A stretch of DNA of 35,148 nt from the NCBI GenBank assembly GCA_016934575.1, contig JAFGSN010000024.1, forward strand, positions 1-35,148. The letters are read 5' to 3'. Below, piece after piece: positions 10,843 through 16,999 of the stretch (position 1 is its first letter; each line of letters begins with the position of its first letter). The notes under the pieces were generated by a model. That model had not been told where the DNA came from, ran no database searches, and was given only the letters and a program-made list of their open reading frames with translations. The stretch is from Vicinamibacteria bacterium. Lineage in GTDB: Bacteria; Acidobacteriota; Vicinamibacteria; Fen-336. Made by a program: the position numbers and the translations under genes.

Positions 10843-10860
10843 GGCGCCTTGGCGTTTTTT
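10843..10860 (+). terminator. Possible terminator between convergent genes
   Basis: GGCGCC CTTGGCG-type GC-rich sequence with a short CGC/GCG hairpin and a CUUG loop is followed by six Ts (10855-10860). It lies just after the REC-EAL stop and ten bases before the stop of the convergent pcm gene. The stem is short, so strength is doubtful. Confidence 0.35.
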
Positions 10861-10870
10861 ACATCCGCGT

Positions 10871-11605
10871 CTACTCGCGGACTCTTCCTGTCATGGGCAC
10901 GAAGCGGACCGCCAGAACGCGTGTTTCCGTAAACCGATCCTTCGTGCGCGTCACGACGACAAGATCCTGCTCAAAATCTCCCACGGGCAACACCAGGCGC
11001 CCGCCGTCCCTGAGCTGAGCCTTGAGCGGCTGCGGAATACTTGGCGCCGCCGCGGTCACGATAATGGCGTCGAAAGGCGCTTCCTCGGGCCATCCGAGGT
11101 ATCCGTCTCCGGCGCGCACAATGACGTTCTTGTAGCCGAGACGCGCCAGGCGCTCCCGCGCTTGCTCGGCCAACTCCGGAATGATCTCGATGGAGAAGAC
11201 TTTCGCGGCGATCTCGGCCAGAATCGCGGCTTGATATCCGGAGCCGGCGCCGACCTCGAGCACCTTCTCGCCGCCCCGCAACCGCAACGCCTCGGTCATG
11301 AAAGCGACGATATAGGGTTGCGAAATCGTCTGGCCGTTTCCGATGGGCAGGGGATGGTCCTCGTAGGCGTCACGAACGAGCTCCGGAGGGACAAACAGAT
11401 GACGCGGCACCTGACGCATCGCTGCCAGCGTTCGCGCGTCACGCACGTTACGCGTTTCGATGGTATCGCGCACCATCCGCTCGCGCGCTGTTGAGTACGC
11501 CTCCTCCGAGCCTGACGTCGCTCCTTTCACCTCGCACGCCATCGTCACAACCGAGACGAGCAAGAGAAGCGCCCAGTAAAACGCACGCCCTTCCACAAGT
11601 GCCAT
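10871..11605 (-). CDS. pcm: Exported protein-L-isoaspartate O-methyltransferase
   Basis: Pcm methylates L-isoaspartyl residues with SAM, starting repair of aged proteins. Visible signatures are GNGQTISQPYIVAFM (89-103, the PIMT active-site signature) and SAM motif I VLEVGAGSGYQAA (115-127), then the VPVGDFEQ-like core near the C-terminus. Unlike cytosolic Pcm (~205-210 residues), this 244-residue product starts with a hydrophobic segment ending in VTMAC, so Cys24 is a possible lipidation site. It should act in the periplasm. The start is firm: GGGAGG lies five to six bases before the ATG, so the leader is not an artefact of an upstream start. Extracytoplasmic Pcm forms are known in some Gram-negatives. 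Confidence 0.9.
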   Translation of the reverse strand: MALVEGRAFYWALLLLVSVVTMACEVKGATSGSEEAYSTARERMVRDTIETRNVRDARTLAAMRQVPRHLFVPPELVRDAYEDHPLPIGNGQTISQPYIVAFMTEALRLRGGEKVLEVGAGSGYQAAILAEIAAKVFSIEIIPELAEQARERLARLGYKNVIVRAGDGYLGWPEEAPFDAIIVTAAAPSIPQPLKAQLRDGGRLVLPVGDFEQDLVVVTRTKDRFTETRVLAVRFVPMTGRVRE

Positions 11606-11722
11606 GAGATCCTCCCGCTTCGTCGTAACGATCTAATGATAACGCCTGGGTCACACGAGACGCCCGCGAATCGCAGAAAGCGCGCGTCATGAAAAGGGAA
11701 CAACCCACATCCAAATCGATCG

Positions 11723-11731
11723 TGCTAATCT
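11723..11731 (+). promoter_or_regulatory. Extended -10 for the tRNA gene
   Basis: TG-C-TAATCT ends six bases before the first base of the tRNA. Transcription would therefore begin at or next to the mature 5' end. No convincing -35 is seen. Confidence 0.3.
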
Positions 11732-11736
11732 TGTCC

Positions 11737-11809
11737 GGGCCTGTAGTTCAGTGGCTAGAACGCCCGGCTCATAACCGGATAGTCGAAGGTTCGAATCCTT
11801 CCAGGCCCA
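11737..11809 (+). tRNA. tRNA with CAT anticodon (tRNA-Met or lysidine tRNA-Ile2)
   Basis: The full 73-nt cloverleaf can be drawn. The acceptor stem GGGCCTG/CAGGCCC has 7 perfect pairs. The D stem is GTTC/GAAC. The anticodon stem is CCCGG/CCGGA with one C-A mismatch at 27-43. The anticodon CAT is at 11770-11772 in loop CTCATAA. The T stem GAAGG/CCTTC is perfect with loop TTCGAAT, and the discriminator is A. CCA is not encoded. It lacks the initiator's 1-72 mismatch, so it is not fMet. C4-G69 and C5-G68 are the pairs reported as TilS determinants of E. coli tRNA-Ile2, so an Ile(k2CAU) identity is possible; elongator Met is the alternative. Confidence 0.95.
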
Positions 11810-11820
11810 CTAAAGCGATC

Positions 11821-11838
11821 TGTGGCTTGATGGCCACA
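11821..11838 (+). terminator. Hairpin after the tRNA (weak terminator)
   Basis: TGTGGC (11821-11826) pairs with GCCACA (11833-11838) over a 6-nt loop, 11 nt after the tRNA. Only a short CTTT follows, some bases later. Confidence 0.35.
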
Positions 11839-11929
11839 ATGTGCTTTCAAGGTATGTGTCAAATACGCCAATGCCTCTCATAGAAACACCGTAACGCCTT
11901 GAATAGCAATGGAATAGACAAGAGTCGCC

Positions 11930-11946
11930 CTGGCACCATCATTGCA
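11930..11946 (+). promoter_or_regulatory. Sigma-54 (-24/-12) promoter of lpxC
   Basis: TGGCAC (11931-11936), five bases, then TTGCA (11942-11946) matches the consensus YTGGCACGN4TTGCW at every position except the seventh (C for G). GG and GC are separated by exactly ten bases. Predicted transcription start is near 11957, 28 nt before the lpxC ATG. An inverted pair of TTCAAGG (11846-11852) and CCTTGAA (11897-11903) lies about 110 and 57 bases upstream of that start and could be an activator site. A sigma-54 activator gene is present at 17000-17992. Confidence 0.65.
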
Positions 11947-11984
11947 GATGTTTTTTATATGCCACGGGGTGAAAACGAGATTTC

Positions 11985-12890
11985 ATGCCATATCGCCGAA
12001 CACTGAAGCGTGAGGTTGGCTGCACGGGCATCGGGCTGCATACAGGACGTCCCGTCCAACTCCTTCTCAAGCCTGCCTCCGCCGAATCCGGAATCCGATT
12101 TTTCCGCAAGGACGTGGGCGTGGAGATACCGGCCTCGCTGGAAAGCCTGGCGTATTTCGATCACGCCACGACCCTCCAGCGTCAGGGGGTGAGCATCAGC
12201 ACGGTCGAGCACGTTCTTTCGGCGCTCCATGCCCTCGGCGTTGACGACGCTCTGGTTGAAGTGAATGGACCCGAGGTTCCGATCCTCGATGGCAGCGCCG
12301 CCCCGTTCGTCATCCTTCTTCATGAAGCAGGTCTGCGTCCGTTGCCGATCGTACGTCAGTACCTCAAGGTCCTCGAACCCGTCGAAATCGTCCGCGGAAC
12401 GAAATTCGTCCGATTGCTTCCCGGAGAAGGCTTCAGCGTGAAATACACCATCGGTTTCGACCACCCGCTTCTGCGCCATCAAACGCGGACGTTTAAAGTC
12501 ACGTCAGAGTCGTTCGCGGATGAGATCGCTCCGGCGCGAACGTTCGGATTCATGCGCGAGGTCGAGGCGCTTCGTCGCGCCGGCTTGGCGCTGGGCGGCA
12601 GCCTGGAGAACGCCGTGGTCATCGGAGAAAGCGGCTTCCTCAACAAGCTGCGCTTCGAGGATGAGTTCGTGCGCCACAAGATGCTTGACGCCATCGGAGA
12701 CCTCGCGCTCGTGGGCCGGCCCATCGCCGGCCATCTCGAAGCTCTGCGCGCCGGCCATGCTCTCCATGCGGCGCTGGCTCACAAGCTGCTCCAGACGCCT
12801 GAAGCCTGGGCGCTGGTAACGCAGCCGCACCAACCCCATCTGGAAATCGGTCCCCAACCGAGTCTTGCCGCCCAATCCTCGACGGCCTGA
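11985..12890 (+). CDS. lpxC: UDP-3-O-acyl-N-acetylglucosamine deacetylase
   Basis: LpxC is the zinc enzyme of the committed step of lipid A synthesis and marks a Gram-negative outer membrane. The 301 residues show the N-terminal GIGLHTG signature, TVEHVLSAL with Glu75 and His76, EVPILDGSAAPF, then RHKMLDAIGDL with zinc ligands His231 and Asp235, and GHALHAAL with the catalytic His258. All ligands expected from E. coli LpxC (H79, H238, D242, H265) have counterparts. It stands alone rather than in an ftsZ or fabZ cluster. The upstream sigma-54 promoter is its most unusual feature. Spacing to a Shine-Dalgarno is poor (GGGGTGA about 12 nt upstream). Confidence 0.95.
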   Translation: MPYRRTLKREVGCTGIGLHTGRPVQLLLKPASAESGIRFFRKDVGVEIPASLESLAYFDHATTLQRQGVSISTVEHVLSALHALGVDDALVEVNGPEVPILDGSAAPFVILLHEAGLRPLPIVRQYLKVLEPVEIVRGTKFVRLLPGEGFSVKYTIGFDHPLLRHQTRTFKVTSESFADEIAPARTFGFMREVEALRRAGLALGGSLENAVVIGESGFLNKLRFEDEFVRHKMLDAIGDLALVGRPIAGHLEALRAGHALHAALAHKLLQTPEAWALVTQPHQPHLEIGPQPSLAAQSSTA

Positions 12891-12977
12891 TAGCGAGCCG
12901 GGAAACATCCGACGGAAATTGGAATAGAGCCGCGTTGACATTCGGCGTTGATTCGACGTCGACATGCGCGCATGAGT

Positions 12978-12995
12978 CGGCGCCGGCCCGCGCCG
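12978..12995. repeat. GC-rich inverted repeat between convergent genes
   Basis: CGGCGC (12978-12983) pairs with GCGCCG (12990-12995) around CGGCCC. It lies between the converging lpxC and DUF1573 genes. There is no T-run on either strand, so a terminator role is only possible. Confidence 0.3.
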
Positions 12996-13004
12996 GAATC
13001 GCCA

Positions 13005-13424
13005 CTATTTGCCCGTTACGGTGGCAGCGACACGGACCTGAGCCGTCGGCTGCGTGGAATCGTTCGATCGAAGGAAAACGCGCTTCTCGACGAAACCCGG
13101 CCTGCTTGGCGTCGTGAGCTGCACTTCAAGCGTCACGGAGGCGCCGGGCGTCACGACCTTCTCTTCCACAAGAGCCGCGGTGCAGCCGCATGACGTGGCC
13201 GGCCTTTCGAGAACTAGATCTAGATCGCCCACGTTCTTGATCTGGAAAGTCTTCGAGAGCGTCTTGCTCTGAAGAACTCGCCCGAAATCAAAAGCTTCCG
13301 GCTCGACCAAGATTCGAGGACCTTGAACCTTGGCCTTTCCGTCGTTCTTGGCATGGTCCTTGCCCGAGGCGATGACGGGCGAAACGAGAATAATCGACAT
13401 CAACACTAGAAAAAATCGCTTCAT
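13005..13424 (-). CDS. Exported DUF1573-domain protein
   Basis: The 139-residue product has a signal peptide (MKRFFLVLMSIILVSPVIAS), then one immunoglobulin-like DUF1573 domain: EAFDFGRV (43-50), a strand pattern around TFQIKNVGDLDL, SCGCT with Cys79/Cys81, PGASVTLEV, and a closing RSND plus VRVAATVTG. The function of DUF1573 is unknown; the domain resembles ASH/MSP-type folds. The gene is last of a four-gene operon: the stop of the preceding gene is one base before this ATG, and AGGAGG lies inside the end of that gene. Expression is therefore tied to the sigma/STAS genes upstream. Confidence 0.85.
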   Translation of the reverse strand: MKRFFLVLMSIILVSPVIASGKDHAKNDGKAKVQGPRILVEPEAFDFGRVLQSKTLSKTFQIKNVGDLDLVLERPATSCGCTAALVEEKVVTPGASVTLEVQLTTPSRPGFVEKRVFLRSNDSTQPTAQVRVAATVTGK

Positions 13425-13425
13425 G

Positions 13426-13725
13426 TCAGCCTCCTGTCGCCCGACTCCGCTGCTTTTTCTTTTTCGCCGTGAGCCGGTTCGCGTACGAGCCCAGCCGTTC
13501 GTTCTCGTAAGTCACGGTGTTGAGAAACAGACTCTCGACGAGATAGCGCTTACAGTCGTCCTCACTCATCTGATCGATGATCCCGCGGATCTCGCGCATC
13601 ATATCCTCGAACGACGCGCCGAAAGACCGCTTGAGCGTCACTTCATGGTACAGGGCTTCGATGACCGCGAGCAAGTCGCCGTCGAGCGAGATATCGAGTC
13701 CCGTCGTCAGGCGTATCGTGCTCAT
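13426..13725 (-). CDS. Hypothetical protein in sigma/STAS operon
   Basis: The product is 99 residues, soluble, with no signal peptide. I do not recognise it. It is mostly helical, with an acidic middle (FEDMMREIRGIIDQMSEDD) and a very basic C-terminus (TAKKKKQRSRATGG). It begins three bases after the STAS stop and ends one base before the DUF1573 start, so it is co-translated with both. Its position after a STAS protein suggests a switch partner, for instance an atypical anti-sigma or adaptor. It lacks the HATPase motifs of an RsbW-type kinase, so this is only a guess. Confidence 0.75.
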   Translation of the reverse strand: MSTIRLTTGLDISLDGDLLAVIEALYHEVTLKRSFGASFEDMMREIRGIIDQMSEDDCKRYLVESLFLNTVTYENERLGSYANRLTAKKKKQRSRATGG

Positions 13726-13728
13726 GCC

Positions 13729-14112
13729 TCACGCTCCATTCGCCGACGAATTTGCGTCGGGCCACGAGGCGTCCTGGCCGAAGGCGCTCAACGCATCCTC
13801 GTCGGTTTCATGCACGCCCACGACTCGATCGACGCCGGTCATGGAGAGCATCGTCGCCACGCGCGCGGCAAGCTTGCAGATGCGCAAGGCGCCCTTCCGC
13901 TCGCGCAAGAGGCGGTGAATGTCCATGATGCACCCGATCGCGGCGCTGTCCATGTAGGTCACGGTTCCGAGATCCAGGAGCAACCGCGACGCCCCGCCAT
14001 CCACGAGATCCCGCATTCTGTCGAAGAAGGCGGAAAGAACGGGATACGTCAGCCGCGCCTCCCGAACACGAACGATCCATACGCCTTCACGTTCGACGAT
14101 ATCAAGCTCCAT
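13729..14112 (-). CDS. STAS-domain protein (anti-sigma factor antagonist-like)
   Basis: The 127 residues contain one STAS domain: strand VWIVRVREARL, LLLDLGTVTYMDSAAIG (44-60), and the second helix and strand to about 105. An Asp-Ser pair (Asp55-Ser56) occupies the position phosphorylated in SpoIIAA/RsbV. In those systems the unphosphorylated protein binds the anti-sigma kinase and frees sigma. The C-terminal ~20 residues are an acidic tail outside the fold. Its ATG lies inside the last codons of the sigma gene (11-nt overlap), so translation is coupled. No RsbW-like kinase is present nearby. Confidence 0.85.
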   Translation of the reverse strand: MELDIVEREGVWIVRVREARLTYPVLSAFFDRMRDLVDGGASRLLLDLGTVTYMDSAAIGCIMDIHRLLRERKGALRICKLAARVATMLSMTGVDRVVGVHETDEDALSAFGQDASWPDANSSANGA

Positions 14113-14746
14113 TGACGCTTCTCCTTCGAGCCGATGCCGCGATCCCGCACGCGGACGTCGCGCGCGGACGCTCCTTGCGTTTCGGCGTCAACAACCGGCG
14201 CGCCAGCGCCGAACGCCCGCGGCTCAGGCGACTTTTCAACGTGCCTTCCGGCAGACCGAGTCGCGAGCCGATCTCCTCGTATGAAAGCTCCATGAGATCT
14301 CGCAGGATAATCACCTGCCTCAGCTTCTCCGGCATGCGAGAGAGCGCTTCGCGCAAAATCTCCCGGCGATCCCGCTCCTCCAGCCGGCGAAACGGGCTAG
14401 CCGCCGATTCCGTCGCTCGAAGCTCGGCTTGGTCTTCGAGAGACACCTCGCGAGCGCGTTTTCTGGCGCGATAGTTGTCGATGCAGTGATGGCGGGCGAC
14501 GGACATCAGCCAGGCGGAGAAGCTCGCGTTCTGATCGAAGCGCGCGAGTCCGTTGAATACCCGCAAGAAGATCTCTTGCATTAAATCTTCGGCCGCGTCA
14601 TGCCGTCCAGTGAACTTGTATGCCATGTGCAAGACGCGCTTTTTGTAACGCGCGACGATCAGCTCCCAGGCGTTGTCGTCTTGTCGAAGACAACGCCCGA
14701 CGAGAACGACGTCGTCAAGCGACGCGGACTGCGGCGGAGAAGTCAT
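14102..14746 (-). CDS. ECF-type RNA polymerase sigma factor
   Basis: The 214-residue product has sigma region 2 (DAWELIVARYKKRVLHMA-like pattern, then AAEDLMQEIFLRVF and FSAWLMSVARHHCIDNYR) and region 4 (ALSRMPEKLRQVIILRDL, YEEIGSRLGLPEGTLKSRL). There is no region 3, as in ECF factors. After region 4 lies a basic, Ala/Arg-rich tail of ~40 residues. I choose ATG 14746 because a promoter at 14780-14808 would start transcription near 14773; the upstream TTG at 14779 would then lie outside the message. It leads the operon sigma, STAS, unknown, DUF1573. No membrane anti-sigma factor is encoded next to it, unlike the second ECF gene at 32.9 kb. Confidence 0.88.
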   Translation of the reverse strand: MTSPPQSASLDDVVLVGRCLRQDDNAWELIVARYKKRVLHMAYKFTGRHDAAEDLMQEIFLRVFNGLARFDQNASFSAWLMSVARHHCIDNYRARKRAREVSLEDQAELRATESAASPFRRLEERDRREILREALSRMPEKLRQVIILRDLMELSYEEIGSRLGLPEGTLKSRLSRGRSALARRLLTPKRKERPRATSACGIAASARRRSVNGA

Positions 14747-14779
14747 GGCATGAAGCGAGCGCGCGACAAACCCCTTCAA

Positions 14780-14808
14780 ATCCTAGCGCGGCCGTTAGCC
14801 GACGCCAA
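14780..14808 (-). promoter_or_regulatory. Promoter of the sigma/STAS operon
   Basis: Read on the minus strand, TTGGCG (14808-14803), 17 bases, TAGGAT (14785-14780). Each hexamer matches four of six consensus bases with ideal spacing. The remainder of the gap to 14964 shows nothing clear. Confidence 0.45.
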
Positions 14809-14964
14809 ACCGGCATGACCCGCGATCGGCGGTGGTCCGCTCGTCCGCTTCTTCCGTGCACGTCCGCCCGCGGTCCTTTTCGAGGGCGTCCGCGTTCCGA
14901 TCGTGTTACACGCGCGATCGGTGCCGAGACATGACACGAAGAGCGGTACGATCGCGTCGCGACG

Positions 14965-15804
14965 TCAATTGGCCGCGTCCAGATCCGGACGTCCCGCGCG
15001 AATCCACGCGGTATACCAATAGCTGCCGGCGTGGCCCGCGGCGATCGCGAGCTGCGACTCGATCATGCCCTTCACGCGTCGCTCGAGCTCCTCATAATAA
15101 AGATTCGTGTAACCCGTACGGTTGCGAGCCGCGATCTCCTCCTCATGAAGCAGATTGTCGAGCCAGATGTAGCTTCCGCGAATCATGGTGAAGACATGGG
15201 AGTTGGGATCCTCGATGAGGTGAGCGACGTCGGCCTTGAGGTCGAGATCGTCCGCCAGCGCATCGGGAAGGCGAACGGCGAAACGAACCCACACTCCGTC
15301 CTGCCGCGTGCGCTGTCCGTCATGATTCTCGGTGAGCGCCAGGGGATTGTGCAGGTCGGCGATACAGGAAGCCAGGACGTCGGCTTCGTTCAAGATGGCG
15401 TGTTTGTCGTTCGCACGATAGGCCGCGACGAGGCGGGCAAACGACTCCTGGACGAGCCATGGCAGACGTCCCGCGGCGACTTCATTGGCGCCATGACGTT
15501 GCTTGAAGGCGCTTTCATCGACCGGGAAGTCCATGAACGGAAAACGATCGTAACGATCGATCGCGAAACGCCGTTCCACGCCCTCCGGCGCGACGTTTCC
15601 ATCGGGAGCGTTGGTCGGCATTTCGAGCCGGTGACGCTCGAAAAAACGGCGCATGTTCTTCGGCAATGTGCGTACGGCTCGCGCGTGCACCTTTCGATAC
15701 GCGCCGAGCCCCCACGCTTCGGCTCGGGGCGGTGCCACGATCACGCCGAACGCGGTCGAAACACCCAGAAGCATTCGTGTCCAAAAGGCGAGAGAGCTTC
15801 GCAT
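14965..15804 (-). CDS. Exported S1/P1 nuclease / zinc phospholipase C-like protein
   Basis: The 279-residue product has a signal peptide whose best cleavage site (AEA before WGLG) would leave Trp31 as the first mature residue. In S1/P1 nucleases and bacterial phospholipase C the N-terminal Trp is itself a zinc ligand. Other potential ligands follow: His40, the Asp-rich RYDRFPFMDFP, and IADLHNPLALTENHDG, which resembles the family HxxxDxHxPLH...NxDGN region. The fold is predicted all-helical. Phosphodiester or phospholipid hydrolysis in the periplasm is likely but unproven, and the match is distant. The start ATG has AGGA six bases upstream; a longer TTG form is less likely. Confidence 0.6.
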   Translation of the reverse strand: MRSSLAFWTRMLLGVSTAFGVIVAPPRAEAWGLGAYRKVHARAVRTLPKNMRRFFERHRLEMPTNAPDGNVAPEGVERRFAIDRYDRFPFMDFPVDESAFKQRHGANEVAAGRLPWLVQESFARLVAAYRANDKHAILNEADVLASCIADLHNPLALTENHDGQRTRQDGVWVRFAVRLPDALADDLDLKADVAHLIEDPNSHVFTMIRGSYIWLDNLLHEEEIAARNRTGYTNLYYEELERRVKGMIESQLAIAAGHAGSYWYTAWIRAGRPDLDAAN

Positions 15805-15830
15805 GACGTTCCTTTCCTTCGAGGTCGATC

Positions 15831-16574
15831 TCAAGTCACGCGCGCTATCGTCAGCACGCGAACCTCGCGAGCGTTCGCGTCACGCAACGCCCGCGCGCAA
15901 GCGCGTATGGTGGCGCCGGTCGTGTAGACATCGTCGACCAGTATAACCGTGCGTCCGGCGACGGCCGCAGGCTGTCGCACGACGAACGCGCCGGCAACGT
16001 TCGCACGACGAGCCGCGGCGGACAAACCCGTTTGAGGCGGCGTCCATCGACGACGTTCGAGGGCGCCGGAAACGCAAGAAAGGCCGGCGCGTCGAGCCAG
16101 AGCGCCAGCGATCAAGGCGGACTGATTGTAACCCCGCTCTCGCAGACGCCGACCATGCAGAGGGACCGGAACAACGATCGGCCTGGACGCGAGCAGCGCG
16201 GAGACGGCGGGGATCTCCAGGCACACCTCGGCCAGCCGGCTCGCCACACGCCGGCGACCCCTGAATTTGAGCTCGTGAACGAGCGTTCGCAGACCGCCCT
16301 CGTAAGGACCTATGCTGGCGCCGGCCTCGAACTCGGTGAGCCCGCGACGACAACGTCCGCACGGCCCGGCGAGCCCCGGCGGCAGAACATGCCCGCAGCG
16401 GCACAGCGGGGACGCATGCCGCGGAAGCGCCAGCCAGCAGGCCTCGCAAAGCGGCCCGCGCGTCGGCCGCGCGAGCCACGAGCGGCATTCGACGCAGCGA
16501 GCGGGGAAAACGGCCGCCAGCAAAGGTTCGACCAAGCCTGCATTGGCGAGGATTGCGAGCGTCACGAGTCTCAC
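15831..16574 (-). CDS. comF: ComF-family phosphoribosyltransferase-like protein
   Basis: The N-terminal part carries a zinc-ribbon with four CxxC-type pairs (FPARCVEC, LCEACW, LCRCG, CGRC). The C-terminal part is a PRTase fold with the PRPP-binding VILVDDVYTTGAT. The middle VPVPLHGRRLRERGYNQSALIA is the conserved ComF segment. ComF is needed for DNA uptake in competent Gram-positives, and ComFC-like proteins occur widely; with dprA at 25 kb it hints at competence. The start is uncertain: the frame stays open to 16694 inside the DksA-like gene. I choose GTG 16574, 15 nt after that gene's stop, giving ~247 residues. ATG 16622 is the alternative. Confidence 0.85.
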   Translation of the reverse strand: MRLVTLAILANAGLVEPLLAAVFPARCVECRSWLARPTRGPLCEACWLALPRHASPLCRCGHVLPPGLAGPCGRCRRGLTEFEAGASIGPYEGGLRTLVHELKFRGRRRVASRLAEVCLEIPAVSALLASRPIVVPVPLHGRRLRERGYNQSALIAGALARRAGLSCVSGALERRRWTPPQTGLSAAARRANVAGAFVVRQPAAVAGRTVILVDDVYTTGATIRACARALRDANAREVRVLTIARVT

Positions 16575-16588
16575 GGTCGAGCGCGCGA

Positions 16589-16942
16589 TCAGAGCAGTCC
16601 CTGTTCCGATTTTTCCTGGCATGTCAGGCAATGGCGCGCCCAGGGCACGGCCTCGAGACGTTTGCGCTCGATCGCGTCCTCGCAGGCCACGCATATGCCG
16701 AACTTGCCGGACTCGATGCGCGACAGCGCTTCATCCACCTGTTGCAGGAGATCGCGTTCGGAGTTGGACAGGCTGAAGAGAAACTCCTTGGTATAGGAGC
16801 TGGTGGCCTTGTCGGCGATGTCCTGCGCGCCCTCCAAGTCGGCCTCCTTGCCGTAATTTTTGTTCTTGTTGAATGCGTCGAGAATCTCCCGCTTCTTGGC
16901 CAGGAGCTGTTCGCGGAACGCCTTTTGTTTTTTCTGATCCAT
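16589..16942 (-). CDS. DksA/TraR-family C4 zinc-finger protein
   Basis: The 117 residues form a coiled-coil hairpin (about 1-75) with DIADKAT near the tip, then FGICVACEDAIERKRLEAVP and CLTCQE, a four-cysteine zinc finger. This family binds the secondary channel of RNA polymerase and, with ppGpp in the classical case, tunes rRNA and ribosomal promoters. Its place in the transcription unit that begins with rplU and rpmA fits a link to ribosome production. AAGGTG lies about eight bases ahead of the ATG. It is shorter than E. coli DksA (151) and may be one of several paralogues, so I give no symbol. Confidence 0.88.
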   Translation of the reverse strand: MDQKKQKAFREQLLAKKREILDAFNKNKNYGKEADLEGAQDIADKATSSYTKEFLFSLSNSERDLLQQVDEALSRIESGKFGICVACEDAIERKRLEAVPWARHCLTCQEKSEQGLL

Positions 16943-16999
16943 TCTTTTTTCACCTTGTTATGCAATCGTGACGGCGCGCCGTCCGACCCGTGACCGCGT

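Noticed and set aside
11810-11984. Mobile-element remnant beside the tRNA (slightly AT-rich stretch)
   Set aside because: No integrase, no repeat of the tRNA 3' end in the window; the stretch is explained better as the lpxC regulatory region.
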